Assembly: GCA_947179155.2 (NCBI GenBank)
Contig: OX359267.1
Span: forward strand, 39,180,998 to 39,244,997
Reading direction: 5' to 3'
From: Hedera helix
Lineage: Eukaryota > Streptophyta > Magnoliopsida > Apiales > Araliaceae
DNA: 64,000 nt
The notes under the pieces are model-generated. The model ran no database searches and was not told where the DNA came from. It was given only the letters and a program-made list of their open reading frames with translations. Positions 11,554 through 23,263 of this stretch are shown here, one piece after another; the stretch's first letter is position 1, and each line of letters begins with the position of its first letter. The translations under genes were made by a program, and so were the position numbers.

Positions 11554-13210
11554 CCATTTTGTCCGAAAGTCAACTTTTTGACTGCTCGACCCTCCGACGC
11601 TACGATAGCCATAACTTTTTCATTTTAAAACATTTTGGGGTGATTCTTGAGTCCATTCTCATCAGAATTTCCCCCTCTACAATTTCTCTTTAGATCACAA
11701 ATCCGAATTCCGAACGAAACTGGACTAAAAATGGCTCACAAGGACAAAGTGAAAACTAAAATCACAAATCCTTGATTTTAAAGGGTCAAACTTGAATAAA
11801 ATAAACTCTACATATCCAAATGACACCAACTTAGTGTTGTTGTCTTTATAACTTCTTCTTTTACAATATTTCATGGTTCAATCATATTTTTGAAAATGTT
11901 TGACACGAAATTTAAAGATCGAACCACTTAAGGTTTTACCGGTAATCACAATATGGAATTTTCTTCCATTTATTTGCATACCACTCATACCAATACATGA
12001 TTTAAACCTATCAAACCATGAATCTACCTATATATCATAGATTTAGACTTATAGATCATCAAAATAACTTTTGATCGGTTAAAAATACTTTTTAACCGTT
12101 CAAATCATATCTAGACTACAAAAATGAACTTAAGGAAAGTTTAGAACACTTTTTAACCTCTTGGATATGGATGTTCTTTTTCTTGATCTTCTTGATCTAC
12201 CCAAAATAGCTATCCTTCTTGATGACTTAACCTTCTTCTTACCAATATTCACTAACACTTTGGAGAACATAGATGAATCTCTCAAATGTGCTCTCCCTTC
12301 TCTCTAGAACCTCTCTCTATAACTTGGTGAAATGAATAAATGACCAAACTTTTCCAAGCCTTGGTAATGAGTTATATTTATAGGACTCAACTAACCTCAC
12401 TTATCATCCACTAATCAACTAACATAGGTGAATTAAAGGATTAATCCATGCTTACTATTTTAGTGAATGACTACTTGATGGACTTGGTGATTGACCAAGT
12501 GATTGACCACCATGAATGACCATTTTGATTGACTAGGGTGGTTGGGTAGTTGGTGAGCAATTCACCCAACACTTAACCCACATGTGGTTAACTCTCATAA
12601 GACCTATGGTTAAAGTACTACACTTAACCTTGATCACTTAAAACTCAACCTTAGTTAAGGCTCATCTTATTTATATATCTCACAACAACTAACCACAATG
12701 TGGTTAATTCTCTACATTAAAATGACCTAGGTTGGTTCACTCACCCAACCATGGTCTAAACTCATCAATTAAACATACACACATCTTTCACCAAATAACC
12801 CAAGTAGGGTTAATTCTCTACAATCAATTATACATATATATTCAATATATTTATATAATTACTAACACTTAACTCTAGCATTGGTTAAGGCTTTATTTTT
12901 ATTACCACTTAGGATTAACAAGTAACCCAACAATGGTTAGTTCTCTACAACATAAATTCATAAGAATTGACCATCTTCATTGACTAGGGTTGGTGAACCA
13001 CCCATTGGTTAATTCATTTAACCAACATTGGTTAACTCTCTACCAATTCATATACTTACAACATATATATCTCTACATATTCACCAATAACATTTTATTT
13101 AAATTACACCATAGCTTGAATTGACCAATTTAAATTGAATACAAGCAACATGCATCTTTACTCAATCTCCAAGTGGGACCCCATGTTTGGTCAACACTCC
13201 ACCATTTTTC

Positions 13211-13212
<2 letters not shown>

Positions 13213-13271
<59 letters not shown>
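13213..13271. repeat. (AT)n microsatellite (3' LTR)
   Basis: About 58 bp of AT dinucleotides, about 4 bp longer than the matching tract in the other LTR (19978-20031). Confidence 0.92.
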
Positions 13272-13272
<1 letters not shown>

Positions 13273-14440
13273 CTTGCAATTTCTACTAACCATTAACCAA
13301 TGTATGGTTAATTCTCTACAACATGTAACCCATGGTTACCTACCAATTCTACCTTGGTGAATTATATACATACATAATTGTATTTATAATATTCTTCCTA
13401 CAACTAACCCATGCATAGTTAAATCTTTAATTTATTTACTACCTAGGGTTACTCAATTAACTCATCCATAGTTAATTCTCATCATCACATTCATTCACCT
13501 AGCAATTAACCAATGTTTGGCTAATACTCTCTCTTGTCTACCAACTAGGGTTATTCAATTAACCCTACATTAGTTAATTCTCTACACTTAACAATACTTG
13601 AATTTATTCTCCCAACATATTGACCAATATTTGACTTTTAAATTTGGACTCAATATTTGGGCTACTAGTTTATTTTGCATTGGACTCCCTTATTTAATTA
13701 TTTGGGCTACCCAACACAACTCACACATCTTTATAACTTGGGCTAGGTAATTAATTTAATTGGACTACCACCACATTATATACAATACTTGCCAATATTA
13801 TTTAATTGGTCTTATATTAATTATCTCTTGGACTATTAATTAACATAACACTTGGACTTAATATTTAATTACCCACTTCATACCAATATTCTCATATTGG
13901 GCTAACATCTATAATCCTTTTGGGCTAGTCCACTAGTAGTAATTAAATTACTTGGACTCTATACAACAACTTAATAATTAAATTAATTACTTCTTAATAT
14001 TGTCATTCTAGGCAATATTCCACTTCTCTACTTGTTACTCATAACTTTAATTCATGTCTTAAATAATTAACTCAATTAATTATATTACATGACTTTCCTT
14101 TTTAATCCATACTTAAACTAATTAATCATATTAGTTTTATTGAGTATTTAATTTACTTCACACATCATCTTGTTTGATTAACAAACTTAACTCTAGGTAT
14201 ATATATAAATATTAATATAAACACCTTTTCTTCTCAATTGAATTTATTTCCTTAATAAATTCTCTACATGCATCATTAAAATATTCCCACATTTAATTTC
14301 TAACAAATAAATTATGTTAAAAAAAATGTTCACCTATTTTCTACACATCTTACTTCTCACATTCTAGGTTTTAAACCTTAACCTTTAATAAAATCAATTA
14401 AGATATTAGTTAAAATCTTGAAAATATCTGGGATATTACA

Positions 14441-16635
14441 TTCATCCCTTCTTATAAGAATTTCGTCCCCGAAATTTTATCATACTCATTTCTACCAATT
14501 TTCATCTCTGAGAATATCTCTTTACTCATCAAATTTTATGACCACCCTTTTCTAGGAAGTTCATACTTTTCACAATTCCAGAACAATGGAATATCTTGCA
14601 GAAGAATAAATTGAAAATCAATATCTTATAAAAGAATAAATTGAAAATCAAAATATTCATTAAAACTTTCATACTATTCTGAGGAGTCATAAAGACTGTG
14701 AACATACTGCGAGAATGTTTATCAATCACAAAGACTGAAAACATACCACAATGGTTTCGTACGCTAGGTGATCAGCCTATCGTACTCTAGCGCTGTGCAC
14801 AACGACTTCTCTCGGGGTCGAACTCTTTGGATTTACCAACCCATATCAGCATGCCACCACTGTTGGGCGCCCCCTCGCGGGTTCTTTATTCATGGCTCTG
14901 ACATATCCCCCATTATGGGGTTGTTCACCTCAGACTTACTACAAAATTCCGCTCCAGCATAAGTTGGATTGGAAAATAAAAACTTGAGTCATTTCTGACC
15001 AAAAAGTGTCCAGTCAAAATAAATGACATAGACTCACATCATTGAACTGTTCGTATATTACGACTCAAAAATCATTTCAGATTAGTTAAAGTAACTAAAA
15101 TTCATTTATAGGACTTCATGATACCGCACCGTTGCAACAGTGCGTTGAGGATTCCGTCTTTTTCATCTCTGCACCATGGCTTTAATGGCGTGTGATGATT
15201 TTATAAATACATTTTGATATTTTCAAATCAATTTGTCTAGCCGAAACAATTAGCATAGACTCTTCTTTAAACGTTTCAAAATACTGAAAATCATTTTGAC
15301 TTTGTCATATTACATCATACCATAGTGGGCTTAAAAATACATCCAACACTAGGTTATTCTGCATTGATGACTCCATCCTTTATCATCTTTGCACTAAGTG
15401 CATTAATGATTTCTAAAAATACATTTGTCTTTTCAAAAGCACAACAGTGCGAATTTAGCACGATTTTAAGAATTTCAAAGTCTAGCATAGCTAGAGGATT
15501 TGGAATATCCTAAAACCTCAAAACACCTCAAATTTTTCCTCCACATTCTTTTCCAGCTTAATAACTATATCTAGTATAGCCTTAACCTGACTACTTAACT
15601 CTATCCATACTCACTGTTCATCAAACTCACCACGTATTTGGGTTCAGGAACTTACCACAATCATATGGTTTGAGGAACTTGTCCTAGTCAGGCCAAAGTC
15701 GCCCATTCGCTGAGGGGTTCCACCACATAACTATGAGTCACAAACTTTCCATGCGTGTCGGTTCTCAGAACACGAACTTAACTTAACATCCTCTACCTAT
15801 TCGTTATACATGAGAAAAGAATCACCTTCTCAACATTCATCTAACAAATAGCGCAACACCAGGTTTCAATCGATTATCACTATAGGAAGCTAAGTGGTCG
15901 TCAAACCAAACACAATCTCCTGTCCATACAAGAAATTGGTCAACTCGGCCACTAATCAATATAGAAAGTTAAGCGGTCGTTAAACCAAGAACAAATACAT
16001 CAGTTTCCCAACTCTTCAACACTGTAAGGAACACCTGCCATCAGTGCATACGTTTATTCTACGATACACACTGATCGTGCCAAGTTTCGCAGCAGCATCT
16101 CCCAAATTGGTTCGCTGACATATCATAGCCCCCGCCCATACAAGGGTTCGTTCAACTCAACCACTATATTAATATAGGAAGCTAAGCGGTTCTAAAACCA
16201 AAGCACAAATTCCCTGCCCATACAAGGAATCGTACAACTCAACCACTAATATGAGTCCTCAATTAAAAACCCACAAACCACTAATTTTTCTTAACTGAAT
16301 ACGAATTTTATCCATTCATATTTTAGCACATCTGCCTCATTACGAGTTCATCTCTCTAGATCATTTCATGACCTTATTAGCATTTTCTTTATGCTTCTCA
16401 AAATCTTATCATAAGATATTTTCTATCATTTCTTCAAATTAGGTACAACATGACCTTTTTCATTCTTCTCAAATCCATCTTTGGATAATCTTCTATATAT
16501 GAATTTTGCAAATTCATTTTTATTACTTAAACTCTTCCGGAGTTTATTTATTTACCATTTTACTTATCTTCTACACGGTTATAGCCTAAGGTACTCTTAC
16601 CTAAGGTTTATAACCTATCAGCCCTGATACCAACT
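14441..16635 (-). other. Non-coding internal domain of LARD-like element
   Basis: 2195 bp with no gag or pol similarity and no long open frame. Beside the PPT (AAGAAGGGATGAA on the minus strand, 14441-14453) it keeps AATTTCGGGGACGAAATT, the motif that in the Tekay-like element encodes the end of pol. Short internal repeats include CTAAGYGGT..AAACCAA and CCTGCCCATACAAG blocks around 15885-16245. Much of it aligns with the internal part of the older copy (29811-31516), so the sequence is a family feature. It may carry packaging or dimerisation signals; that is inference. Confidence 0.82.
16622..16633 (-). other. Primer binding site of LARD-like element
   Basis: On the minus strand TGGTATCAGGGC lies next to the 5' LTR. 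It differs by one base from the usual plant TGGTATCAGAGC, complementary to the 3' end of initiator methionine tRNA. Confidence 0.85.
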
Positions 16636-19600
16636 TGTGACGACCCCGAATCCGGGTCCCCCGAACCTCGAACTCGGTTCATCACATGTACTACCTTTTC
16701 CTTATTGTTCATGAATTACAACAATATTATAATTGCTAAATAATCATTTATTTACAATTTTACAACATCTCTTTCTATTCCAGAATCGAAATCTTTATAC
16801 ATTCCTAGTATGTCTCAATATCATACATGATACGACATTCTATTACAATCAAATTGAGTATTTAATACTCATATAATATACCAACTAAGTATTATACTAC
16901 ATAATCATTTACCTGTCCAATTCGGACTGATATCTACAATAGACATTTAGATCTTTAGTGAAAATAATATGCTTTCCTGTTCTTTGATCTTTATCGAGAA
17001 CTTCAACTAACTTGCACTATCTGAAAATATTTGTTTTAAGCAAGAGTGAGCACGACGGCTCAGCAAGTTTAACAGTTACACATAACACATTTCATGCTTC
17101 ACATATAATACATTCACTGCCATTTATACTTACGTCATGTTTTTCATTCATTTCAGTCTATGTCATACTGCTCATGCATCACATATAACATCTAGCATTT
17201 CATGCTTCATACTTACACATATTTTACATGTAGACATGCATCATACTTTTCACATATCACATTTACCATCAATATATTTTCATGTTAATAATTTAACATC
17301 ACATTATAGCATGTTAAAGCACATAGGAGCAAGTTCTGAAAAACTTGCCTGGTCGCTTCTACCATTTACGCCTATTTGCGTCATTTGCTCAACCTACAAT
17401 TTATATAACAAATTGACATAATCATTAGCTACCAGGACTTTTAATTAGTCTTAACTTAAGACCTTAACTTCAAATTATTAACTCTTTAGTTGTCCGATAA
17501 ACGAACCCTTAAGTTCCGGACAAAAATCCTAGCCCAACAAACCTAGTTGGACATGTCGGTAAACTTAACCAACTTATTAATATTATTAATTATTTAATAA
17601 TATTTTAATTCCTTATTAATATTATTAACCATTTAATAATATTTTAATCACTTGTTAATATTATTAACCATTTAATAATATTTTACTTACTTATTAATAT
17701 TATTAATCATTTAATAATATTTTAATCACTTATTAATATTATTAATCATTTAATAATATTTTAATCACATATTAATATTATTAACCATTTAATAATATTT
17801 TAATCACATATTAATATTATTAACCATTTAATAATATTTTAATCACTCATTAATATTATTAACCATTTAATAATATTTTAATCATTCATTAATATTATTA
17901 ATAATTTAATAATATTTTAATCACTCACTAATATTATTAACCATGTAATGATATTTTAATCATTTACAAATGGTATTCATCGTTCAATAACTTTTTAATC
18001 ATATACTAATATTATTGATCATTTAATAATATTTTAATAATCTTCAAATAATACCAATAGTTAACTTTTTAATTGTGTTAACTTTAGTCTTTATTTTAAA
18101 CATTTAGTTACCAATTAATCATTAATGGATTTCATATATATTGGTTTAATAACCAAACACATTCATTTTACACTTATTTCAACTTAATTTTTCAAAGAAA
18201 ACTCGACCCGGACCGACCCGACCCGACCCGGACCGACCCGACCCGACCCGGAGCACCAAAAATCTGCTTAGCAGATTGTTCTGACGCAGCTGCGTCAGTC
18301 CTGACGCGGCTGCGTCAGCCATTTTGTCCGAAAGTCAACTTTTTGACTGCTCGACCCTCCGACGCTACGACAGCCATAACTTCTTCATTTTAAAACATTT
18401 TGGGGTGATTCTTGAGTCCATTCTCATCAGAATTTCCCCCTCTACAATTTCTCTTTAGATCACAAATCCGAATTCCGAACGAAACTGGACTAAAAATGGC
18501 TCACAAGGACAAAGTGAAAACTAAAATCACAAATCCTTGATTTTAAAGGGTCAAACTTGAATAAAATAAACTCTACATATCCAAATGACACCAACTTAGT
18601 GTTGTTGTCTTTATAACTTCTTCTTTTACAATATTTCATGGTTCAATCATATTTTTGAAAATGTTTGACACGAAATTTAAAGATCGAACCACTTAAGGTT
18701 TTACCGGTAATCACAATATGGAATTTTCTTCCATTTATTTGCATACCACTCATACCAATACATGATTTAAACCTATCAAACCATGAATCTACCTATATAT
18801 CATAGATTTAGACTTATAGATCATCAAAATAACTTTTGATCGGTTAAAAATACTTTTTAACCGTTCAAATCATATCTAGACTACAAAAATGAACTTAAGG
18901 AAAGTTTAGAACACTTTTTAACCTCTTGGATATGGATGTTCTTTTTCTTGATCTTCTTGATCTACCCAAAATAGCTATCCTTCTTGATGACTTAACCTTC
19001 TTCTTACCAATATTCACTAACACTTTGGAGAACATAGATGAATCTCTCAAATGTGCTCTCCCTTCTCTCTAGAACCTCTCTCTATAACTTGGTGAAATGA
19101 ATAAATGACCAAACTTTTCCAAGCCTTGGTAATGAGTTATATTTATAGGACTCAACTAACCTCACTTATCATCCACTAATCAACTAACATAGGTGAATTA
19201 AAGGATTAATCCATGCTTACTATTTTAGTGAATGACTACTTGATGGACTTGGTGATTGACCAAGTGATTGACCACCATGAATGACCATTTTGATTGACTA
19301 GGGTGGTTGGGTAGTTGGTGAGCAATTCACCCAACACTTAACCCACATGTGGTTAACTCTCATAAGACCTATGGTTAAAGTACTACACTTAACCTTGATC
19401 ACTTAAAACTCAACCTTAGTTAAGGCTCATCTTATTTATATATCTCACAACAACTAACCACAATGTGGTTAATTCTCTACATTAAAATGACCTAGGTTGG
19501 TTCACTCACCCAACCATGGTCTAAACTCATCAATTAAACATACACACATCTTTCACCAAATAACCCAAGTAGGGTTAATTCTCTACAATCAATTATACAT

Positions 19601-19975
19601 ATATATTCAATATATTTATATAATTACTAACACTTAACTCTAGCATTGGTTAAGGCTTTATTTTTATTACCACTTAGGATTAACAAGTAACCCAACAATG
19701 GTTAGTTCTCTACAACATAAATTCATAAGAATTGACCATCTTCATTGACTAGGGTTGGTGAACCACCCATTGGTTAATTCATTTAACCAACATTGGTTAA
19801 CTCTCTACCAATTCATATACTTACAACATATATATCTCTACATATTCACCAATAACATTTTATTTAAATTACACCATAGCTTGAATTGACCAATTTAAAT
19901 TGAATACAAGCAACATGCATCTTTACTCAATCTCCAAGTGGGACCCCATGTTTGGTCAACACTCCACCATTTTTC

Positions 19976-20033
<58 letters not shown>

Positions 20034-21201
20034 CTTGCAATTTCTACTAACCATTAACCAATGTATGGTTAATTCTCTACAACATGTAACCCATGGTTAC
20101 CTACCAATTCTACCTTGGTGAATTATATACATACATAATTGTATTTATAATATTCTTCCTACAACTAACCCATGCATAGTTAAATCTTTAATTTATTTAC
20201 TACCTAGGGTTACTCAATTAACTCATCCATAGTTAATTCTCATCATCACATTCATTCACCTAGCAATTAACCAATGTTTGGCTAATACTCTCTCTTGTCT
20301 ACCAACTAGGGTTATTCAATTAACCCTACATTAGTTAATTCTCTACACTTAACAATACTTGAATTTATTCTCCCAACATATTGACCAATATTTGACTTTT
20401 AAATTTGGACTCAATATTTGGGCTACTAGTTTATTTTGCATTGGACTCCCTTATTTAATTATTTGGGCTACCCAACACAACTCACACATCTTTATAACTT
20501 GGGCTAGGTAATTAATTTAATTGGACTACCACCACATTATATACAATACTTGCCAATATTATTTAATTGGTCTTATATTAATTATCTCTTGGACTATTAA
20601 TTAACATAACACTTGGACTTAATATTTAATTACCCACTTCATACCAATATTCTCATATTGGGCTAACATCTATAATCCTTTTGGGCTAGTCCACTAGTAG
20701 TAATTAAATTACTTGGACTCTATACAACAACTTAATAATTAAATTAATTACTTCTTAATATTGTCATTCTAGGCAATATTCCACTTCTCTACTTGTTACT
20801 CATAACTTTAATTCATGTCTTAAATAATTAACTCAATTAATTATATTACATGACTTTCCTTTTTAATCCATACTTAAACTAATTAATCATATTAGTTTTA
20901 TTGAGTATTTAATTTACTTCACACATCATCTTGTTTGATTAACAAACTTAACTCTAGGTATATATATAAATATTAATATAAACACCTTCACTTCTCAATT
21001 GAATTTATTTCCTTAATAAATTCTCTACATGCATCATTAAAATATTCCCACATTTAATTTCTAACAAATAAATTATGTTAAAAAAAATGTTCACCTATTT
21101 TCTACACATCTTACTTCTCACATTCTAGGTTTTAAACCTTAACCTTTAATAAAATCAATTAAGATATTAGTTAAAATCTTGAAAATATCTGGGATATTAC
21201 A
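16636..21201 (-). repeat. 5' LTR of the young LARD-like element
   Basis: 4566 bp, almost identical to 9871-14440. Differences seen are TGTCTGG/TGCCTGG near 17348, two T/C changes near 18371-18384, two adjacent changes near 20988, and the (AT)n length. Its array is at about 17574-17976 and its GC-rich palindromes at about 18270-18318. On the minus strand the element's promoter should lie in this copy. Confidence 0.95.
19978..20031. repeat. (AT)n microsatellite (5' LTR)
   Basis: About 54 bp of AT dinucleotides, the counterpart of 13213-13271. Confidence 0.92.
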
Positions 21202-21553
21202 GTAGCCGCCACCCTCCACCACCGTAGCAGCCATAGACAAGAAGAAGAGAAAAGATTGGTGCTAACATGGGTGTAGAAAAGCTTAAAAGAAGGTATAAAT
21301 TATTTTTGATGTATTTATTTTGGTATTATGATGTTAAAATAATTTTATAGAAAATTAGTAGATAATTAAGAAAATTATTCCAAATAATTTATGGAGGTAT
21401 ATATGTGAATTATATGATTTTTGGAGAAATTTTGTTGTGAATTTTTGAGAAAAAAATGGGTTATTTTGTTAAGTTGGTGCACTGTTCCGCGAGGAAAGTC
21501 GGAGAAGAAAAGAGCAGGCCGCGCATTGCGCGGCCGTATTTCGCTGAGGCGCG

Positions 21554-21641
21554 CCCAAAACGACGTCGTTTTGGGGCGTGCGGGAGTAAGGGACGCGCCA
21601 TGCGCGACAGTCCAAGAAACAGCTAAGAAACGACGTCGTTT
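21554..21641. repeat. Paired ACGACGTCGT palindromes in solo LTR
   Basis: A 22-bp perfect palindrome (21554-21575) with core AACGACGTCGTT and a 14-bp palindrome with the same core (21628-21641) lie in a GC-rich island (about 21489-21700) of an otherwise AT-rich LTR. The ACGTCG core resembles bZIP binding sites, so a promoter role is possible but unproven. Confidence 0.8.
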
Positions 21642-21689
21642 TTGGGCGTCGGCAGAAACAGTCGCCGCGCGTTGCGCGACGACCGGCAC

Positions 21690-21955
21690 GGCTGGAAATT
21701 ACCAGCGTGCCCTTGGTCTTTTCAGTTAATACCGACCGTGTCCCCTGACCCTGTAAAATTACAACCGTGCCCTTCTTCTTTTCCTGAAATACCAACCGTG
21801 TCCATAGAGGCACGGAAATTACATAATTGCCCCTGAACTTTCCGGAAAATTCCGGATTTGTCCCTAACGTTACTAAAATTACGGATAAGCCCCCAGCCTT
21901 TCCGGAAAATTTCGGATGTATCCCTAAAGCAGCGGAAATTACCAAAATGCCCCCA
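21690..21955. repeat. Degenerate tandem repeat in solo LTR
   Basis: About four to five diverged copies of a unit of roughly 60-65 bp built on GGAAATTAC..TGCCC and TTTCCGGAAAATT..GGAT.TGTCCC. No function is known to me. Confidence 0.75.
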
Positions 21956-23263
21956 GAAATGATTTTTAATTGAAATAAATGTTTAAAAATTGTTTAAAAA
22001 TTATAGAAAATTATAGAAAAATACTAGAAATACAGAAATGATGTTTGTGCATATAATTTAATATTTTTGTAAAAATATTAAATATTGAGGATTAATATTT
22101 AAATATTAATCCATTAAGTTTAAAGGGTAGAAAATGATTAAATGAAAATCTGGACAACCGAATATGCTAAAATTTATCCGATAAGCTGGGTTGTCCGTAT
22201 TGAATATATTAGATATTAAGTTGAATGAATATATTAAGGAACGAGGTTAATATAATTAACCATATAAATTAATAATTGGCCCAGAGATGATATTAATTAA
22301 GTAAATGAATATCATAAAGAGATAAATAATTATTATTTGATTATTTTATGATCATAGGTTGATCGAGTTAAGGGTTTGAGCTAACAATTTAAATAACTGG
22401 ACGCCAGGCAAGTTCTTCAGTCCCTTTTATGTTAAATGTTAGAATGTTATGGTATGTAATTATTGTTTTAACTGCATACAAATTATGTGTTACGTGATAC
22501 GTGATTAATATGACCACAATATGTATTTTGTGCAACGATATGAATATATATGAGATATATTGCTATAGTAGAAGCACAAGCACATGATGTATAACACACA
22601 CCAAGCATGATAAGGTATGTGCTACGTGATGTATAACTGTTGAACTTGCTGAGCCATTGTGCTCATTTCTTGCTTAATAAACCTTTTTGCAGGAAAGAAA
22701 TGAAATTCAAGAATATTGGATTAAATTAGAGATGAATTGCCTAGAAGGTGGGGAAATGTTATCGTTATATTTTCCATTCAATGTGAATACATGTGCTAAG
22801 TTCTATAGATGTTATGTATGTACGGATATGTCGAATCCAGACAGAATGAGTAAAATTAAATTATGATCTGTAAATGTATGAGATAAATGTTTCGATAGAA
22901 AATTACGCTATAGTTAATTATGAATTTTTAAATAAAGATTGTGGAAATATAATCAACATTAAAATTAAATGTTGAACTTTATGGTACATGAAGGAAAGAA
23001 AAAGTAAAGGTTGCGATCCAGGGACTAGGATCTAAATGTAAGGATTTTAAATATCCAAATATTTTAATATAACGATTGAATCGAGAAAAAGAAAAAAATT
23101 TATATGAGAATTTTGATAATTGATGATTTTAAATATCAGATAATGGATCAGTTAAGATGGTTAAAGATATATTAACGAACCGAAATTTGGACGTAAGAAA
23201 GATAATGTATCATAAATACAAAATTTAAGGTAAGAATATGGGTCGAATTTCGGGGTCGTTACA

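Larger units (their letters stand above)
9871..14440 (-). repeat. 3' LTR of the young LARD-like element
   Basis: It starts TGTGACGACC and ends GGGATATTACA in plus orientation. It holds the CTCAGCAAGTT block (about 10290), a palindromic tandem array (10808-11210), GACCC repeats (11438-11486), two GC-rich palindromes (11516-11553), and (AT)n near 13213-13271. A 94-codon frame (10372-10656) recurs in the other LTR only because the LTRs are copies. Confidence 0.95.
9871..21201 (-). mobile_element. Young non-coding LARD-like LTR retrotransposon
   Basis: LTRs at 9871-14440 (4570 bp) and 16636-21201 (4566 bp) enclose an internal region of 2195 bp, flanked by the exact duplication GTAGC (9866-9870 and 21202-21206). 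The PBS is at 16622-16633 and a PPT abuts 14440, both on the minus strand. The internal region has no recognisable gag or pol. I see about five substitutions between the LTRs, about 0.1 percent, plus a length change in the (AT)n tract that accounts for the 4-bp size difference. Long LTRs around a non-coding interior match the LARD class of non-autonomous elements. An autonomous relative must supply the proteins. Confidence 0.93.
21207..23263 (+). mobile_element. Solo LTR, right part
   Basis: It resumes after the GTAGC duplication and ends GGGGTCGTTACA just before the second AACTT copy (23264-23268). It holds a GC-rich island with two ACGACGTCGT palindromes, a degenerate repeat of about 65 bp (21690-21955), and TTGAACTTGCTGAGCC near 22640, which matches the reverse complement of the motif at about 420, 10290 and 17057. 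The overlapping frames at 21375-21945 come from high GC and repetition and match nothing I know. Confidence 0.82.

Noticed and set aside
21375..21945. Overlapping frames of 64-158 codons on both strands
   Set aside because: They fall in the GC-rich, repetitive part of the solo LTR, where stops are rare by composition. No domain is recognised.
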